Virus record (IMG/VR): IMGVR_UViG_3300037488_000784
Coordinates: 1 to 23,023 of that record
DNA: 23,023 nt
Source: a virus
Reading direction: 5' to 3' (one strand)
The translations under genes were made by a program, and so were the position numbers. The notes below the pieces were generated by a model. It was not told where the DNA came from. It made no database searches and was given only the letters and a program-made list of their open reading frames with translations. Shown here one piece after another: positions 1-8,478 of this stretch (its first letter is position 1; every line of letters starts with the position of its first letter).

Positions 1-2
1 AG

Positions 3-1535
3 CAAGCCTTGGCTGCGATGCAGCCCGCGCAGTTGCCTGAAGACCAGGGTATTGGTGCGCTGAACCCCAACATGCAGTTTGCTGATGGCGGTCTGGTGTC
101 GTTTGCTGGCGGTGGCGAGTCCACAGCCGGCCCGTATGCTCGCGCAGACGACCGCGATTTCGGCACTGGCGGTGTTGCCTACGCTGATGGCGGAGCGATT
201 CGTTTTCAGAACCGAGGCAGCGTGCCTAGTGCATACGGTGAATACTGGCCAGAAGACGTGTTCGCACCTTCTAAGCGCCGGCACTGGACAGCGCCAAACC
301 CTGTTCGCGACACGCCGATTGTTGGTGAAGAAGCGATTAGAAAACTCCCCTACGCCCGCTCCATGCAGACGACTGACGAGATGCGAAGAGCCCGCGAAAA
401 CGAGAAGGAGCCGTGGACAGATGATGCCGAACGCTTAAAGCAGCTTGCAGCCGCGCCCCCCGCACCCGGCACGCCGGGGACTGATGGGTCATCCGTAAAC
501 AAACCTCCGCTTCCAGGCAACTACGCAACACTTACCGATGGTTCCGGTGCAGGCGGTGTTCCTATACCAACGATGTCCGGCGGCCCTGGCGTAGCGCGTG
601 CTCCTGCCGCAGCCGTTGCCCCTCGCCCTCCTGTTGCAGCGGCTGTTCCTGGCGGCTTGCCTCCTGTTGGAGAGGACTACCGATCTGCCCCTGAGATCAA
701 GAAGATGTTCGATGCTTACGTCGCGGCTGCGGATACGGAGGCTCAGAAGCGTATTGATGAATACCAGAAGAATCGCCCCGCGCCTGAAACCTTTGCTGAA
801 CAAAAAGCGCTGCTGGAAGAAGGTCGTGCTGACGTAGAAAAAGAGTCCCGCATGAACGAAGGTTTGGCGTGGCTGACGTTCGCATCTAAGGTTGTGCAGC
901 CGGGTAAACGAACCATTCAGGCGCTTGTTGAAGGCGCTTCCGCAGGCGGCGAACAATACGCCCGCGCTCAGAAAGACCTCAACAAAGCCGAGAAAGAACG
1001 CAAGATGGGTCTGGCGGCACTGTCTCAAGCCGAACGCGCTGAGAAACGCAACGATTACGACAAAGTGGAGATGTACCGTCAGCAAGCTACGCAGCGTGCT
1101 GACAAAGCCCGTGATGCCTCTATAGCCGCATATGCGCACGCTACAGGCGACGACAAAAAGACCGCAGCGCAGCGTATGGATAACGCCTTAAGGATCGCAT
1201 CCCAAGAAAAAATTTCGGCAGAACAAAATGCGGCGAATCTTGAAGCCGCTAGGCTAACGGGTCAATCGCGTATTGACGTCGCAAATATTGGCGCGGGCGG
1301 TAGAGACGAACGCACCCAGCAAGCCCTTGATGCCCGGTTTTTAGTAGATCTGCAAAAACAGTGGAATGATCTTGGCCAACGTGCCCAAATCGGGATGCAG
1401 TATCCGGGGGTTAAGAGCTGGGAAGACTTCGTCAGAGTCAAGCAAATGGAAAGACGTAAGGCTCAAAATGTTACCGGCACCGGCGCGGCGCAAAGAGGTT
1501 TTGCCTATCAAGGCGCGAACGACGATACTGAGTAA
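3..1535 (+). CDS. Putative virion-associated protein, Gly/Ala-rich with coiled coil (5' partial)
   Basis: The reading frame is open to the left edge of the window, so the gene probably starts upstream; a TTG at 9 and an ATG at 18 are the first in-window start codons, but neither has a visible SD. The first 70 residues carry repeated ADGG/AGGG motifs (FADGGLVSFAGGGE, YADGGAIRF). I have seen such motifs in phage structural proteins encoded just before giant virion proteins, which is recognition, not proof. Residues about 140-220 are Pro/Ala/Gly-rich linker. From about 225 to 420 the protein is rich in Glu, Lys, Gln and Ala and looks like a long helical coiled coil. No enzymatic motif is visible. 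It ends 47 bases before the 2250-residue gene, which has its own SD, so the two are likely co-transcribed late genes. The precise role is unknown; a tail or internal virion protein is the best guess. Confidence 0.7.
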   Translation, partial: QALAAMQPAQLPEDQGIGALNPNMQFADGGLVSFAGGGESTAGPYARADDRDFGTGGVAYADGGAIRFQNRGSVPSAYGEYWPEDVFAPSKRRHWTAPNPVRDTPIVGEEAIRKLPYARSMQTTDEMRRARENEKEPWTDDAERLKQLAAAPPAPGTPGTDGSSVNKPPLPGNYATLTDGSGAGGVPIPTMSGGPGVARAPAAAVAPRPPVAAAVPGGLPPVGEDYRSAPEIKKMFDAYVAAADTEAQKRIDEYQKNRPAPETFAEQKALLEEGRADVEKESRMNEGLAWLTFASKVVQPGKRTIQALVEGASAGGEQYARAQKDLNKAEKERKMGLAALSQAERAEKRNDYDKVEMYRQQATQRADKARDASIAAYAHATGDDKKTAAQRMDNALRIASQEKISAEQNAANLEAARLTGQSRIDVANIGAGGRDERTQQALDARFLVDLQKQWNDLGQRAQIGMQYPGVKSWEDFVRVKQMERRKAQNVTGTGAAQRGFAYQGANDDTE

Positions 1536-1582
1536 CTTCGGTTTAGGCCCTCTGGGTCACTACACAGCTAAGGAACAGTTCT

Positions 1583-4500
1583 ATGACCATCCACAATGTA
1601 CGAGGGCCTAATGGGCGTATTTATAGAGTGGAGGCGCCAAAAGACGCGCCAATGGAACAGATTCTGGAAGCTGCAGAGTACCAGTACTACACCGACCAAA
1701 CGCCTGTAGAAGACACCTCCGGCCTCGCCGCCGCTGCAAGCGCGGGGTTCAGCCGTTTGAAAGGCGAAGGGGCGCTGACTTTAGGCAAGATGGGCTTGAT
1801 GGGCCTGCCCGAAGCGGAGAAGTACTACAAGGAACAGGAAGCAGCCGCTGCACAGCGGTTCACGCCTACGCAGGACGACTGGTCTACATCCCCTTGGCTG
1901 AAGTTCAAAGAGACGCTGGGCGGCTCGTTGCCCTATATGGCGGCACCACTAGCGGCGGGGTTTGCGGCAACCACACTGCCTGTGTCTGGAGCTTTGTCGG
2001 CGGCAGCGCTGGGTGCTTTGGGTGCTGGCGCAGTGTCTACCGGGCAGTTCACGGGCTCGAACTTGGCCGCGCAAATGGAGACGGGCAAGACGCTGGAAGA
2101 AGCCGATCTCGGTAAAGCCGCGTTGACTGCCGTTCCGCAGGCAGCACTTGATACAGCCGCTATGTTCTTGGCTCCTGGACTTGGGAAACTGCTGGGCGCA
2201 GCAGGCCGGGAAGTCACGGAAGCGGGCGCTAAAGCGCTGGCTAACCAGACGCTGAAACAGATTGCCTGGGACTACACAAAAGCCACCAGTCAGGCTATGA
2301 CCGCCGAAGGGCTTACCGAAGCGGCACAGCAGCTTCTGGAACGCGCTCAAGCCGGGTTGGACATCAGCGACCCCGAAGCCCGTAAAGAGTACCTTGAGAG
2401 CCTCCAAGGCGGCGCCGCGTTGGCATTGGTCTTAGGCCCCTTCGGTCGTATGGCTGACCGCAGCGGTATCAAAGCCCAGGGCAAGAAGCTAGAAGAAAAA
2501 CGGCTAGGCGAAGAGCGTGCGGTTGTCGAGGCTAAGCAAGCCGAGGAACGTGCTGCGGCCCAAGCAGCTCAAGCCGAGGCTGACGCAGCGGAAGCGGAGC
2601 GCAAGCAGCAGCCTGAGTACCTTCGGGAACTAAACACGCAGTACCAAGCGCTGGAGCGGGAAAAGCAGACGCTGCCGAAGATAGAAAAGCCCAAGAAGAT
2701 CAAGGACGCCTCTGCTGAACAGGAGCTAGCCTATGAAGACGCTCTGAAGACTTACGAAGCAGCCGTAGCGGCCAAAAAGGATTTTATTGAGCGTTACAAG
2801 CCCGTCAAGCAAGAGTACAAAGACCGGTTCAAGGATATCCAGGCGCTGCAAGTAGCAGACCAGACGCAAGAGGCGTTGCAAGGCGGTGCTGGCCCGATGG
2901 CGCAGCCCATGCTGCCAGGGTTTGAACTCGGCGCTGCACAACCCGGCGCTGCTGAACAGCTTGCGGCTGAACAAGAACGTGCGCTCTACGGCGCAGAAGC
3001 CAAGCAAGAGTCGGCCAAGCAGGCTTTTGGCGAAGCGTTAGCGCCAGCGTACGGCGCGGAGGCTGCTGAAGCACCGCCAGCTTTGACGCCAGCACAGCAG
3101 CGCGGGGCGTTGGTGCAGCAGCAGGCTACTCTTGCAGAAACGCAGAAGCAACTGCAAGCGCGCATCGCGGATGTGAACACGGCACCGCAAGAGCGCTCCG
3201 CTCTGGGCAGGCAGGTCGCGCAAGTAACTACGGCGCTTAACGAGATCACTGCGCAGCTACCCACGCTCGCTGCGCTGCAAAAACAGGAATCCACCTTAAC
3301 AACGCAGTTGGCTAAAGCCACCAAAGCCAAGGCCGTCCCGCAGGCGCAAGCAATCAGCGCACGGCTGCAATCGGTTCAACAACAAATCGCCGCCTTCTCC
3401 CCCGCGCCTGCAATGGAAGGTCAGGGCACGCTTGATCTGCGACCCCCGAAAGCCCCGGTAGCGGAAAAGCCCCTTCCCAAACCTAGAACGGAACGCGGGG
3501 GGCAAACAGTCCTGCCAGGATTCCAGCCGCAAGAGGCAAAAGCCGCAGCGCCTGCTACAGAGACGGCTACGGCGGAAGACTTAGCTGACGACATCCGCAG
3601 ACTTGAACTGCTGGCAGCGCGGCAGTACGAAAAAGTGGCCGCAGCCGCGCCAGACCAGTTCCGGGCGGAAAAGAAAAAAGCGGACGATATCCGTGCGCGT
3701 ATTCAAGAACTTGAACAGCAACGCGAGAGTGCGCCAAAGGCTCCGCCCCCTGTTACGGAAGCGGATAGAACGGCGTATTCAGAAAACATCCGTAAGTTGG
3801 AAGAAGGTGTTGCCAAAGCCGAAAAAGACTTCTACGCATTCAAGGACGAGAAGGGCGACTTTGATGCGGCTACTACAGCCCTTAACCGTCGGGATCGGCT
3901 GCAACAAAAACTTGAAGCTGCTCGTGCAGAACCTGTACCGCAGGTGCAGACGGCCTTAGCCGAACAAAACACCGTTGAAACCGTACCACAAGCTACGGCA
4001 CCACAAGCTACGGCACCACAAGCTACGGCACCACAAGCTACGGCACCACAAGCTACGGCACCACAAGCTACGGCACCACAAGCTACGGCACCACAAGCTA
4101 CGGCACCACAAGCCACTAAGCCGACCCCCGCTGTTGAAACAGCCCCTCAACTGCAGCCGGTGGAACGTGCTAAGACAGCTAAAGCCGCAGAAATTGCCAA
4201 GGTTGCCGAAGCTGCCCCAAAAAAGACATCGCCTTCCGTAGAAAAACGCAACGCCGCTAAGCAAGCAGCTGAAGAAAAGCAGGCTGCTGCACAACAGGCG
4301 GTTGAAGAAAAGAAAGCAGCCGCTCAACGGGCGCTTGAAGAAAGGAAACCAAAAGCTAGAAGGCGTGGGGGCGAGAAAAGCCTGGCCGCATTTGTATCGA
4401 ACCTACCCGCGTTGGGTAAAAGCTGGGCACTAAAAGAGTTCTCTAAACAGCCTTATGGCAACACCCGGGTGCAACTGGCTGAATACAGCCGCAAAAGCTT

Positions 4501-7500
4501 AAAAGAAGACATTGCGGCGTTAAAAAAACACCCATATATAAACCCGTTTGATCAGGCGGAAAAACTCCACGAAATGGAGTCGCAAATAGTGTCGATTGAG
4601 CAGGCGCTCCCAGAACTTGAAGCGCTGGATATTGCCGACTACAACAAAGAAATTAACAACCTGGTGCTGCGAACCGCTAGGCAGGAGCTAGATGCCGCTG
4701 TTAAAAGTGGCACTGTTACCAAAGAAGAATCGGTAAAAATAGCGGAAGCGGCGGGTAAAACGGGCAACGCCTTTTCGGCAGATGCGCTTATAACGGATGT
4801 ACTTGATAAGCGTACGGAGAAAGCGGAACGGGCGGTATCCGAAAAGAAGGCTGTTCCGCAATTATCTGCGCCTAAAGCCGCGCCTAAAGCCGAGCCTAAA
4901 GCCGCGCCTAAAGCAAAAACGAAGGCTGACGAAGTAGCTAAAGCCGATGCCGATGTAAAAGCGGTGTTGCAAGAACAGTCCGATCTGCTCGATGACGCTA
5001 AATTCGACCCCGATACGGACACGGACAACGATGTCGCCCTGCGTGAGAACAACGATCTCTACGACGCTTTCCCAACCAACTTGATAAGCCCTGATGGGGT
5101 ATCGGCAGCGGAAGACGGTAATTTTACGGGGTTGCTCGAAGCTATCGGGGAGAGTTCTACGCCTTTCAACCGGAAGCTGGTAAAGAGCCTCCAAGAGACG
5201 CTTAAGGCAGTGGGCCGTCGTCCTAAGCTGATCCTTGTCGAGAACCTCAAAGATAAGGGCGTGAACGTAGCGGGTCTCTACGACCCTGTTAAGAACCGTA
5301 TCTACATCGACAATCGCTCGATGCACGAGGAGACAGTACTGCACGAGGCGGTTCACGCAGTGACCCTGGGCGTGCTTCGCGCAGACCCAAACACCCTCAC
5401 CGCAGAGCAACGCGCTGCCCGCTCTGAGCTGGAGTCTCTGTACGCCAATCTTAAAGACGACCCCGCCTTTGCCAGAGAGTACGGCAAGAAGAACGTCGAA
5501 GAGTTCGTTGCTGAACTCATGACAAACGCGAATCTGCGAGAAAAAATCGACGCTGTTAAGCCGGGCTTCTTGCAGCGCTTCTATCAAGCCATCATGCGCA
5601 TGCTGGGCATGGAGCCAAAGAGCATGTCTGAACAAGCGATGGCTTCAGCGTTCAAGATCTTCCAGCCGCCTAGTCCTATGGCCAAAGACTCGGTGATGCT
5701 GCCGTCCATCATGCGCGGCGTGTTCTCAGGCACCAAGGCCGTACCCTCGCCGAATGTGGCTCAAGGCACCGTCGACACGGTCAACGCGCTGGTGGGCAGA
5801 TCGGCCAGTACTGGGGACAAGATCACCGCCTCCGCGATGGGTTTACGGATGCGCACACGGATTGCCGACAACTGGGCGCCTAAAGAAGCGCTGATTAAGC
5901 TCGGTGTGGCGCAAGGCAAAGTAACGGAAGCACAGGCGCTACAACTTCGTCTCCTGATGCGTGTGTCTGACGACACCAGCCGCCTGACCCAGTTGTCTCT
6001 CACTACCGGCCCCGCCAAGATCAAGCGCAATGCTGACGGCGTAAAAACCATCCAAGGCCAAACCGGCGGCCCTAGCGCGCTCAAGATTGCCGAGGCACTG
6101 AAAGGCTCCAAGCTCGGCAATGCGCATTTTGTGGAAAACCTGTTCACAACTTGGCTGGCTATCCTTCGCGCAGAGCGTGACGGTATTGGGTATGAGAAGC
6201 TGAACTTCGGCAAAGACGCTGACGGGAACCCCATCCTTAACGCGGAAAAGGCCAAGGGCGTCAAGGCTACTGTCGAGTCCGACCCTGATACCAAGAAAGC
6301 GTTCGAGGAAGCCCGCGCTATCTATCGGCAGTACAACCGAGAGCTTCTGCAGATGTACGTTGACTCCGGCATGATGGCGCAGTCCAAAGCCGATGCGTTG
6401 ATTGCTGGCGACTACGTTCCGTATTACCGAATTACCAAGGGCCTTGTGCAGCTCTTCGTCGGCGGAAGCAAACCAATCACCATCGGCAGCATCATCGACC
6501 AGCCGCAGCTCAAGGAGCTTGTCGGTGGTGAAGACAAGATCCTGCCCGCCTTCTCTGGCATGGTGCAGAACACCTCGCTGCTCGTTCGTTCGGCTGTTCG
6601 CAACATGCAGATGCGCGACGTCGGAAACCTGCTTCAAAACATGGGCATGGCCAAGATCATCAAAGGCGAAGGCCCGCGTGATGTCTTTACGGCCCGGTTC
6701 AATGACAAGGGTGAGAATTACTACGTCCGGCTGGATGAAGAAGCATTTCCCCCAGACATTCCGGCAGAGGTCGTCATCATGGGGCTGCAGGGCATTAAGA
6801 CTGCTATACCCACAGGTGTACGGATGATGGGCATCCCGGCAAACTTGCTGCGCAAGGGTATTACGCGCTTGCCAACCTACGCTTATCGGCAGCTTATTCG
6901 CGATCCGATCCATGCGTACATGACCACTGGCGGTGACTTCTCAGCAGTAGTTGACACGTACCGCGAGTTTGCGAAGTCTCTCAAAGGCGACACGCCTGCA
7001 GGCTTGAGCCTTAAGCAGGCAGGTGCGATCAGCAGCGACATCTACGCAGGCAGCCAAGAAGACGTGGCCAACATGCTGCGGGATGTGACCGCAGGTAAGA
7101 GCGGGTGGGGGTTCAACGGCGTCATGGCCAAGCTCGACACCCTGGGGTTGAAGGCCGATGCCGCCACTCGTGCCGCGCTGTACAACAACTTCCGTAAGAA
7201 GGGCATGTCGCACCTTGAAGCGGTGCTCGGCGCCGCAGAGTCCATGAACTTCTCCCGTCGCGGCACATCGGCCAGCCTGCACTGGCTCTCCACGATGATC
7301 CCGTTCTTCAACTCGCAGATCCAGGGTCTGGATGCGGTCTACCGTGCGGCTATTACTGGCGACACCGCGTTCCAAGCAAAGCTGGATGCGCGTGCCAAGC
7401 TCTGGAAACGTGGCGCACTGATGTTCGGTATGACGTTCGCGTATGCGGCGCTGATGCAGGATGATGAGGCGTACAAGACCGCTACACCGCTGGAGCGTGC

Positions 7501-8335
7501 GCAGTCTTGGTTCCTGCGTATCCCTGGCATCGACGAGCCGCTGCGCATCCCGATCCCGTTCGAGATGGGGCTCATGTTCAAAGTCATCCCCGAGATGATT
7601 TTCAACACGGCGGCGGGTGACACCAAGGCACGCGATGCCCTGGATGCCTTCGGCAAGATGCTCGCAATGTCGCAGCCAATCGGTCTGCCCGCAGGCGTCA
7701 AACCACTCATTGAGCTGGCATCCAACTACAACTTCTACACTGACGCACCCATCATTTCCCAGCGGGAAGCGGGCTTGACCACGGATCAGCAGTTCCGCAC
7801 TAACACCACGGAGCTGGCAAAGCTCTTGGGTAAAACCGGACTGGTCTCCCCCGTAAGCGTTGACCACTTGATTCGCGGCTATACGGGCGGCCTGGGGATC
7901 TTGCTTGCCAGCATGGCCAACTACCCTCTGCGCCCATTGGTCAGCCCCAACGCGACAGATAAGCCCGCGAAGGCGCTCAGTGAGATGCCGGCTATCGGGT
8001 CGTTGTTCCAGCCTGCTGACGGTCGCGGGATTATTGACGCAGCATTCAAGGACGTCGAGGAGTTCCGCAAAGCGGCAGGGACGTATCAAGACTTGCTCAA
8101 ATCAGGCAACCGCGCAGATGCCGCAGCTTTCGCCGACAAACACGCCCGCGAGATCGCGCTGAACTCTACAGGCGGAGCTTTCCGGCAGCAGATGGGCGAG
8201 TTGGCAGCGCTGCGACGCCAGATCGAAACGGCGCCTGGGCTGTCATCCGAACAGAAGCAAGCGCAGCTCAAGAGCGTCAAGGAAATGCAGATCCAGCTAG
8301 CAACGATGATCCGGAAAATGTCTAGCGCACCCTGA
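1583..8335 (+). CDS. Giant polyvalent virion protein with zincin metallopeptidase and LPD-like C-terminus
   Basis: The product is 2250 residues; the ATG follows AAGGA at an 8-base spacing. The N-terminus (IYRVEAPKDAPMEQILEAA) resembles a short motif found at the start of phage internal virion proteins. Residues about 110-150 are strongly hydrophobic Ala/Gly-rich and could interact with membrane. Residues about 290-800 are Gln/Ala/Glu coiled coil. Residues 802-846 are eight exact PQATA repeats plus one variant, followed by KA-rich helices. H1254-E-A-V-H1258 (HEAVHA), in a setting of IYIDNRSMHEETVLHEAVHA, is a zincin metallopeptidase site like that of phage polyvalent proteins; E1309 in the EEFVAELM segment may be the third ligand. 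Residues about 1400-2100 (with DYVPYYR, RDPIHAYM and a hydrophobic helix-rich region) resemble large polyvalent-protein-associated domains, LPD38 in particular. Such proteins are thought to be packaged and injected with the DNA to protect or process it in the new host. Assignment to a specific step is inference. Confidence 0.85.
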   Translation: MTIHNVRGPNGRIYRVEAPKDAPMEQILEAAEYQYYTDQTPVEDTSGLAAAASAGFSRLKGEGALTLGKMGLMGLPEAEKYYKEQEAAAAQRFTPTQDDWSTSPWLKFKETLGGSLPYMAAPLAAGFAATTLPVSGALSAAALGALGAGAVSTGQFTGSNLAAQMETGKTLEEADLGKAALTAVPQAALDTAAMFLAPGLGKLLGAAGREVTEAGAKALANQTLKQIAWDYTKATSQAMTAEGLTEAAQQLLERAQAGLDISDPEARKEYLESLQGGAALALVLGPFGRMADRSGIKAQGKKLEEKRLGEERAVVEAKQAEERAAAQAAQAEADAAEAERKQQPEYLRELNTQYQALEREKQTLPKIEKPKKIKDASAEQELAYEDALKTYEAAVAAKKDFIERYKPVKQEYKDRFKDIQALQVADQTQEALQGGAGPMAQPMLPGFELGAAQPGAAEQLAAEQERALYGAEAKQESAKQAFGEALAPAYGAEAAEAPPALTPAQQRGALVQQQATLAETQKQLQARIADVNTAPQERSALGRQVAQVTTALNEITAQLPTLAALQKQESTLTTQLAKATKAKAVPQAQAISARLQSVQQQIAAFSPAPAMEGQGTLDLRPPKAPVAEKPLPKPRTERGGQTVLPGFQPQEAKAAAPATETATAEDLADDIRRLELLAARQYEKVAAAAPDQFRAEKKKADDIRARIQELEQQRESAPKAPPPVTEADRTAYSENIRKLEEGVAKAEKDFYAFKDEKGDFDAATTALNRRDRLQQKLEAARAEPVPQVQTALAEQNTVETVPQATAPQATAPQATAPQATAPQATAPQATAPQATAPQATAPQATKPTPAVETAPQLQPVERAKTAKAAEIAKVAEAAPKKTSPSVEKRNAAKQAAEEKQAAAQQAVEEKKAAAQRALEERKPKARRRGGEKSLAAFVSNLPALGKSWALKEFSKQPYGNTRVQLAEYSRKSLKEDIAALKKHPYINPFDQAEKLHEMESQIVSIEQALPELEALDIADYNKEINNLVLRTARQELDAAVKSGTVTKEESVKIAEAAGKTGNAFSADALITDVLDKRTEKAERAVSEKKAVPQLSAPKAAPKAEPKAAPKAKTKADEVAKADADVKAVLQEQSDLLDDAKFDPDTDTDNDVALRENNDLYDAFPTNLISPDGVSAAEDGNFTGLLEAIGESSTPFNRKLVKSLQETLKAVGRRPKLILVENLKDKGVNVAGLYDPVKNRIYIDNRSMHEETVLHEAVHAVTLGVLRADPNTLTAEQRAARSELESLYANLKDDPAFAREYGKKNVEEFVAELMTNANLREKIDAVKPGFLQRFYQAIMRMLGMEPKSMSEQAMASAFKIFQPPSPMAKDSVMLPSIMRGVFSGTKAVPSPNVAQGTVDTVNALVGRSASTGDKITASAMGLRMRTRIADNWAPKEALIKLGVAQGKVTEAQALQLRLLMRVSDDTSRLTQLSLTTGPAKIKRNADGVKTIQGQTGGPSALKIAEALKGSKLGNAHFVENLFTTWLAILRAERDGIGYEKLNFGKDADGNPILNAEKAKGVKATVESDPDTKKAFEEARAIYRQYNRELLQMYVDSGMMAQSKADALIAGDYVPYYRITKGLVQLFVGGSKPITIGSIIDQPQLKELVGGEDKILPAFSGMVQNTSLLVRSAVRNMQMRDVGNLLQNMGMAKIIKGEGPRDVFTARFNDKGENYYVRLDEEAFPPDIPAEVVIMGLQGIKTAIPTGVRMMGIPANLLRKGITRLPTYAYRQLIRDPIHAYMTTGGDFSAVVDTYREFAKSLKGDTPAGLSLKQAGAISSDIYAGSQEDVANMLRDVTAGKSGWGFNGVMAKLDTLGLKADAATRAALYNNFRKKGMSHLEAVLGAAESMNFSRRGTSASLHWLSTMIPFFNSQIQGLDAVYRAAITGDTAFQAKLDARAKLWKRGALMFGMTFAYAALMQDDEAYKTATPLERAQSWFLRIPGIDEPLRIPIPFEMGLMFKVIPEMIFNTAAGDTKARDALDAFGKMLAMSQPIGLPAGVKPLIELASNYNFYTDAPIISQREAGLTTDQQFRTNTTELAKLLGKTGLVSPVSVDHLIRGYTGGLGILLASMANYPLRPLVSPNATDKPAKALSEMPAIGSLFQPADGRGIIDAAFKDVEEFRKAAGTYQDLLKSGNRADAAAFADKHAREIALNSTGGAFRQQMGELAALRRQIETAPGLSSEQKQAQLKSVKEMQIQLATMIRKMSSAP
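3986..4120 (+). repeat. 15-bp tandem repeat encoding PQATA
   Basis: The 15-mer CCACAAGCTACGGCA occurs eight times in a row without a mismatch (3986-4105) and is followed by one degenerate copy (4106-4120). It lies in frame within the giant virion protein and encodes Pro-Gln-Ala-Thr-Ala repeats. Identity at synonymous positions indicates recent expansion by slippage or unequal recombination; copy number may vary between relatives. Confidence 0.97.
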
Positions 8336-8353
8336 AGAACCACAGACCGAACC

Positions 8354-8379
8354 GGCCACCGCATACCCCTGCGGTGGCC
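8354..8379. terminator. Perfect 10-bp stem hairpin between convergent operons
   Basis: GGCCACCGCA at 8354-8363 pairs exactly with TGCGGTGGCC at 8370-8379 across a six-base loop. It lies 19 bases after the stop of the giant virion gene, at the point where the two transcription units converge. No T-run follows it on either strand, so it may act as an RNA 3' end stabiliser or a transcription roadblock rather than a textbook intrinsic terminator. Confidence 0.55.
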
Positions 8380-8405
8380 TCAGCCTCAACACCGTGGTGA
8401 AGCGC

Positions 8406-8434
8406 TGCGCGTAACCCGAGCAAGCGCATTTTTT
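8406..8434 (+). terminator. Weak hairpin followed by T6, possible rightward terminator
   Basis: TGCGC (8406-8410) can pair with GCGCA (8424-8428), immediately followed by six T residues (8429-8434). The stem is only five pairs with a 13-base loop, so this is a weak candidate, but its position just after the giant virion gene fits a late-operon terminator. Confidence 0.4.
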
Positions 8435-8443
8435 CTGTGTCCA

Positions 8444-8467
8444 GGCAGGGTACAAAAAACCCCTGCC
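8444..8467. terminator. Hairpin at the 3' end of the leftward operon
   Basis: GGCAGGG (8444-8450) pairs with CCCTGCC (8461-8467). The loop holds AAAAAA on the plus strand, TTTTTT on the minus strand. It lies 11 bases beyond the end of the primase-helicase gene and probably marks the 3' end of the leftward transcript. The T-run is in the loop, not after the stem, so efficient intrinsic termination is uncertain. Confidence 0.4.
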
Positions 8468-8478
8468 CGGGCAACACT

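Noticed and set aside
3986-4120. CRISPR-like array
   Set aside because: The repeats are 15 bp, contiguous with no spacers, and in frame within a coding sequence.
5939-6913. 324-codon antisense ORF on the minus strand
   Set aside because: Shadow of the same virion gene; no SD, no recognisable domain.
6941-8089. 382-codon antisense ORF on the minus strand
   Set aside because: It lies wholly within the giant virion gene, whose sense frame has recognisable domains; the antisense product has no motif and is an effect of GC-rich codon usage.
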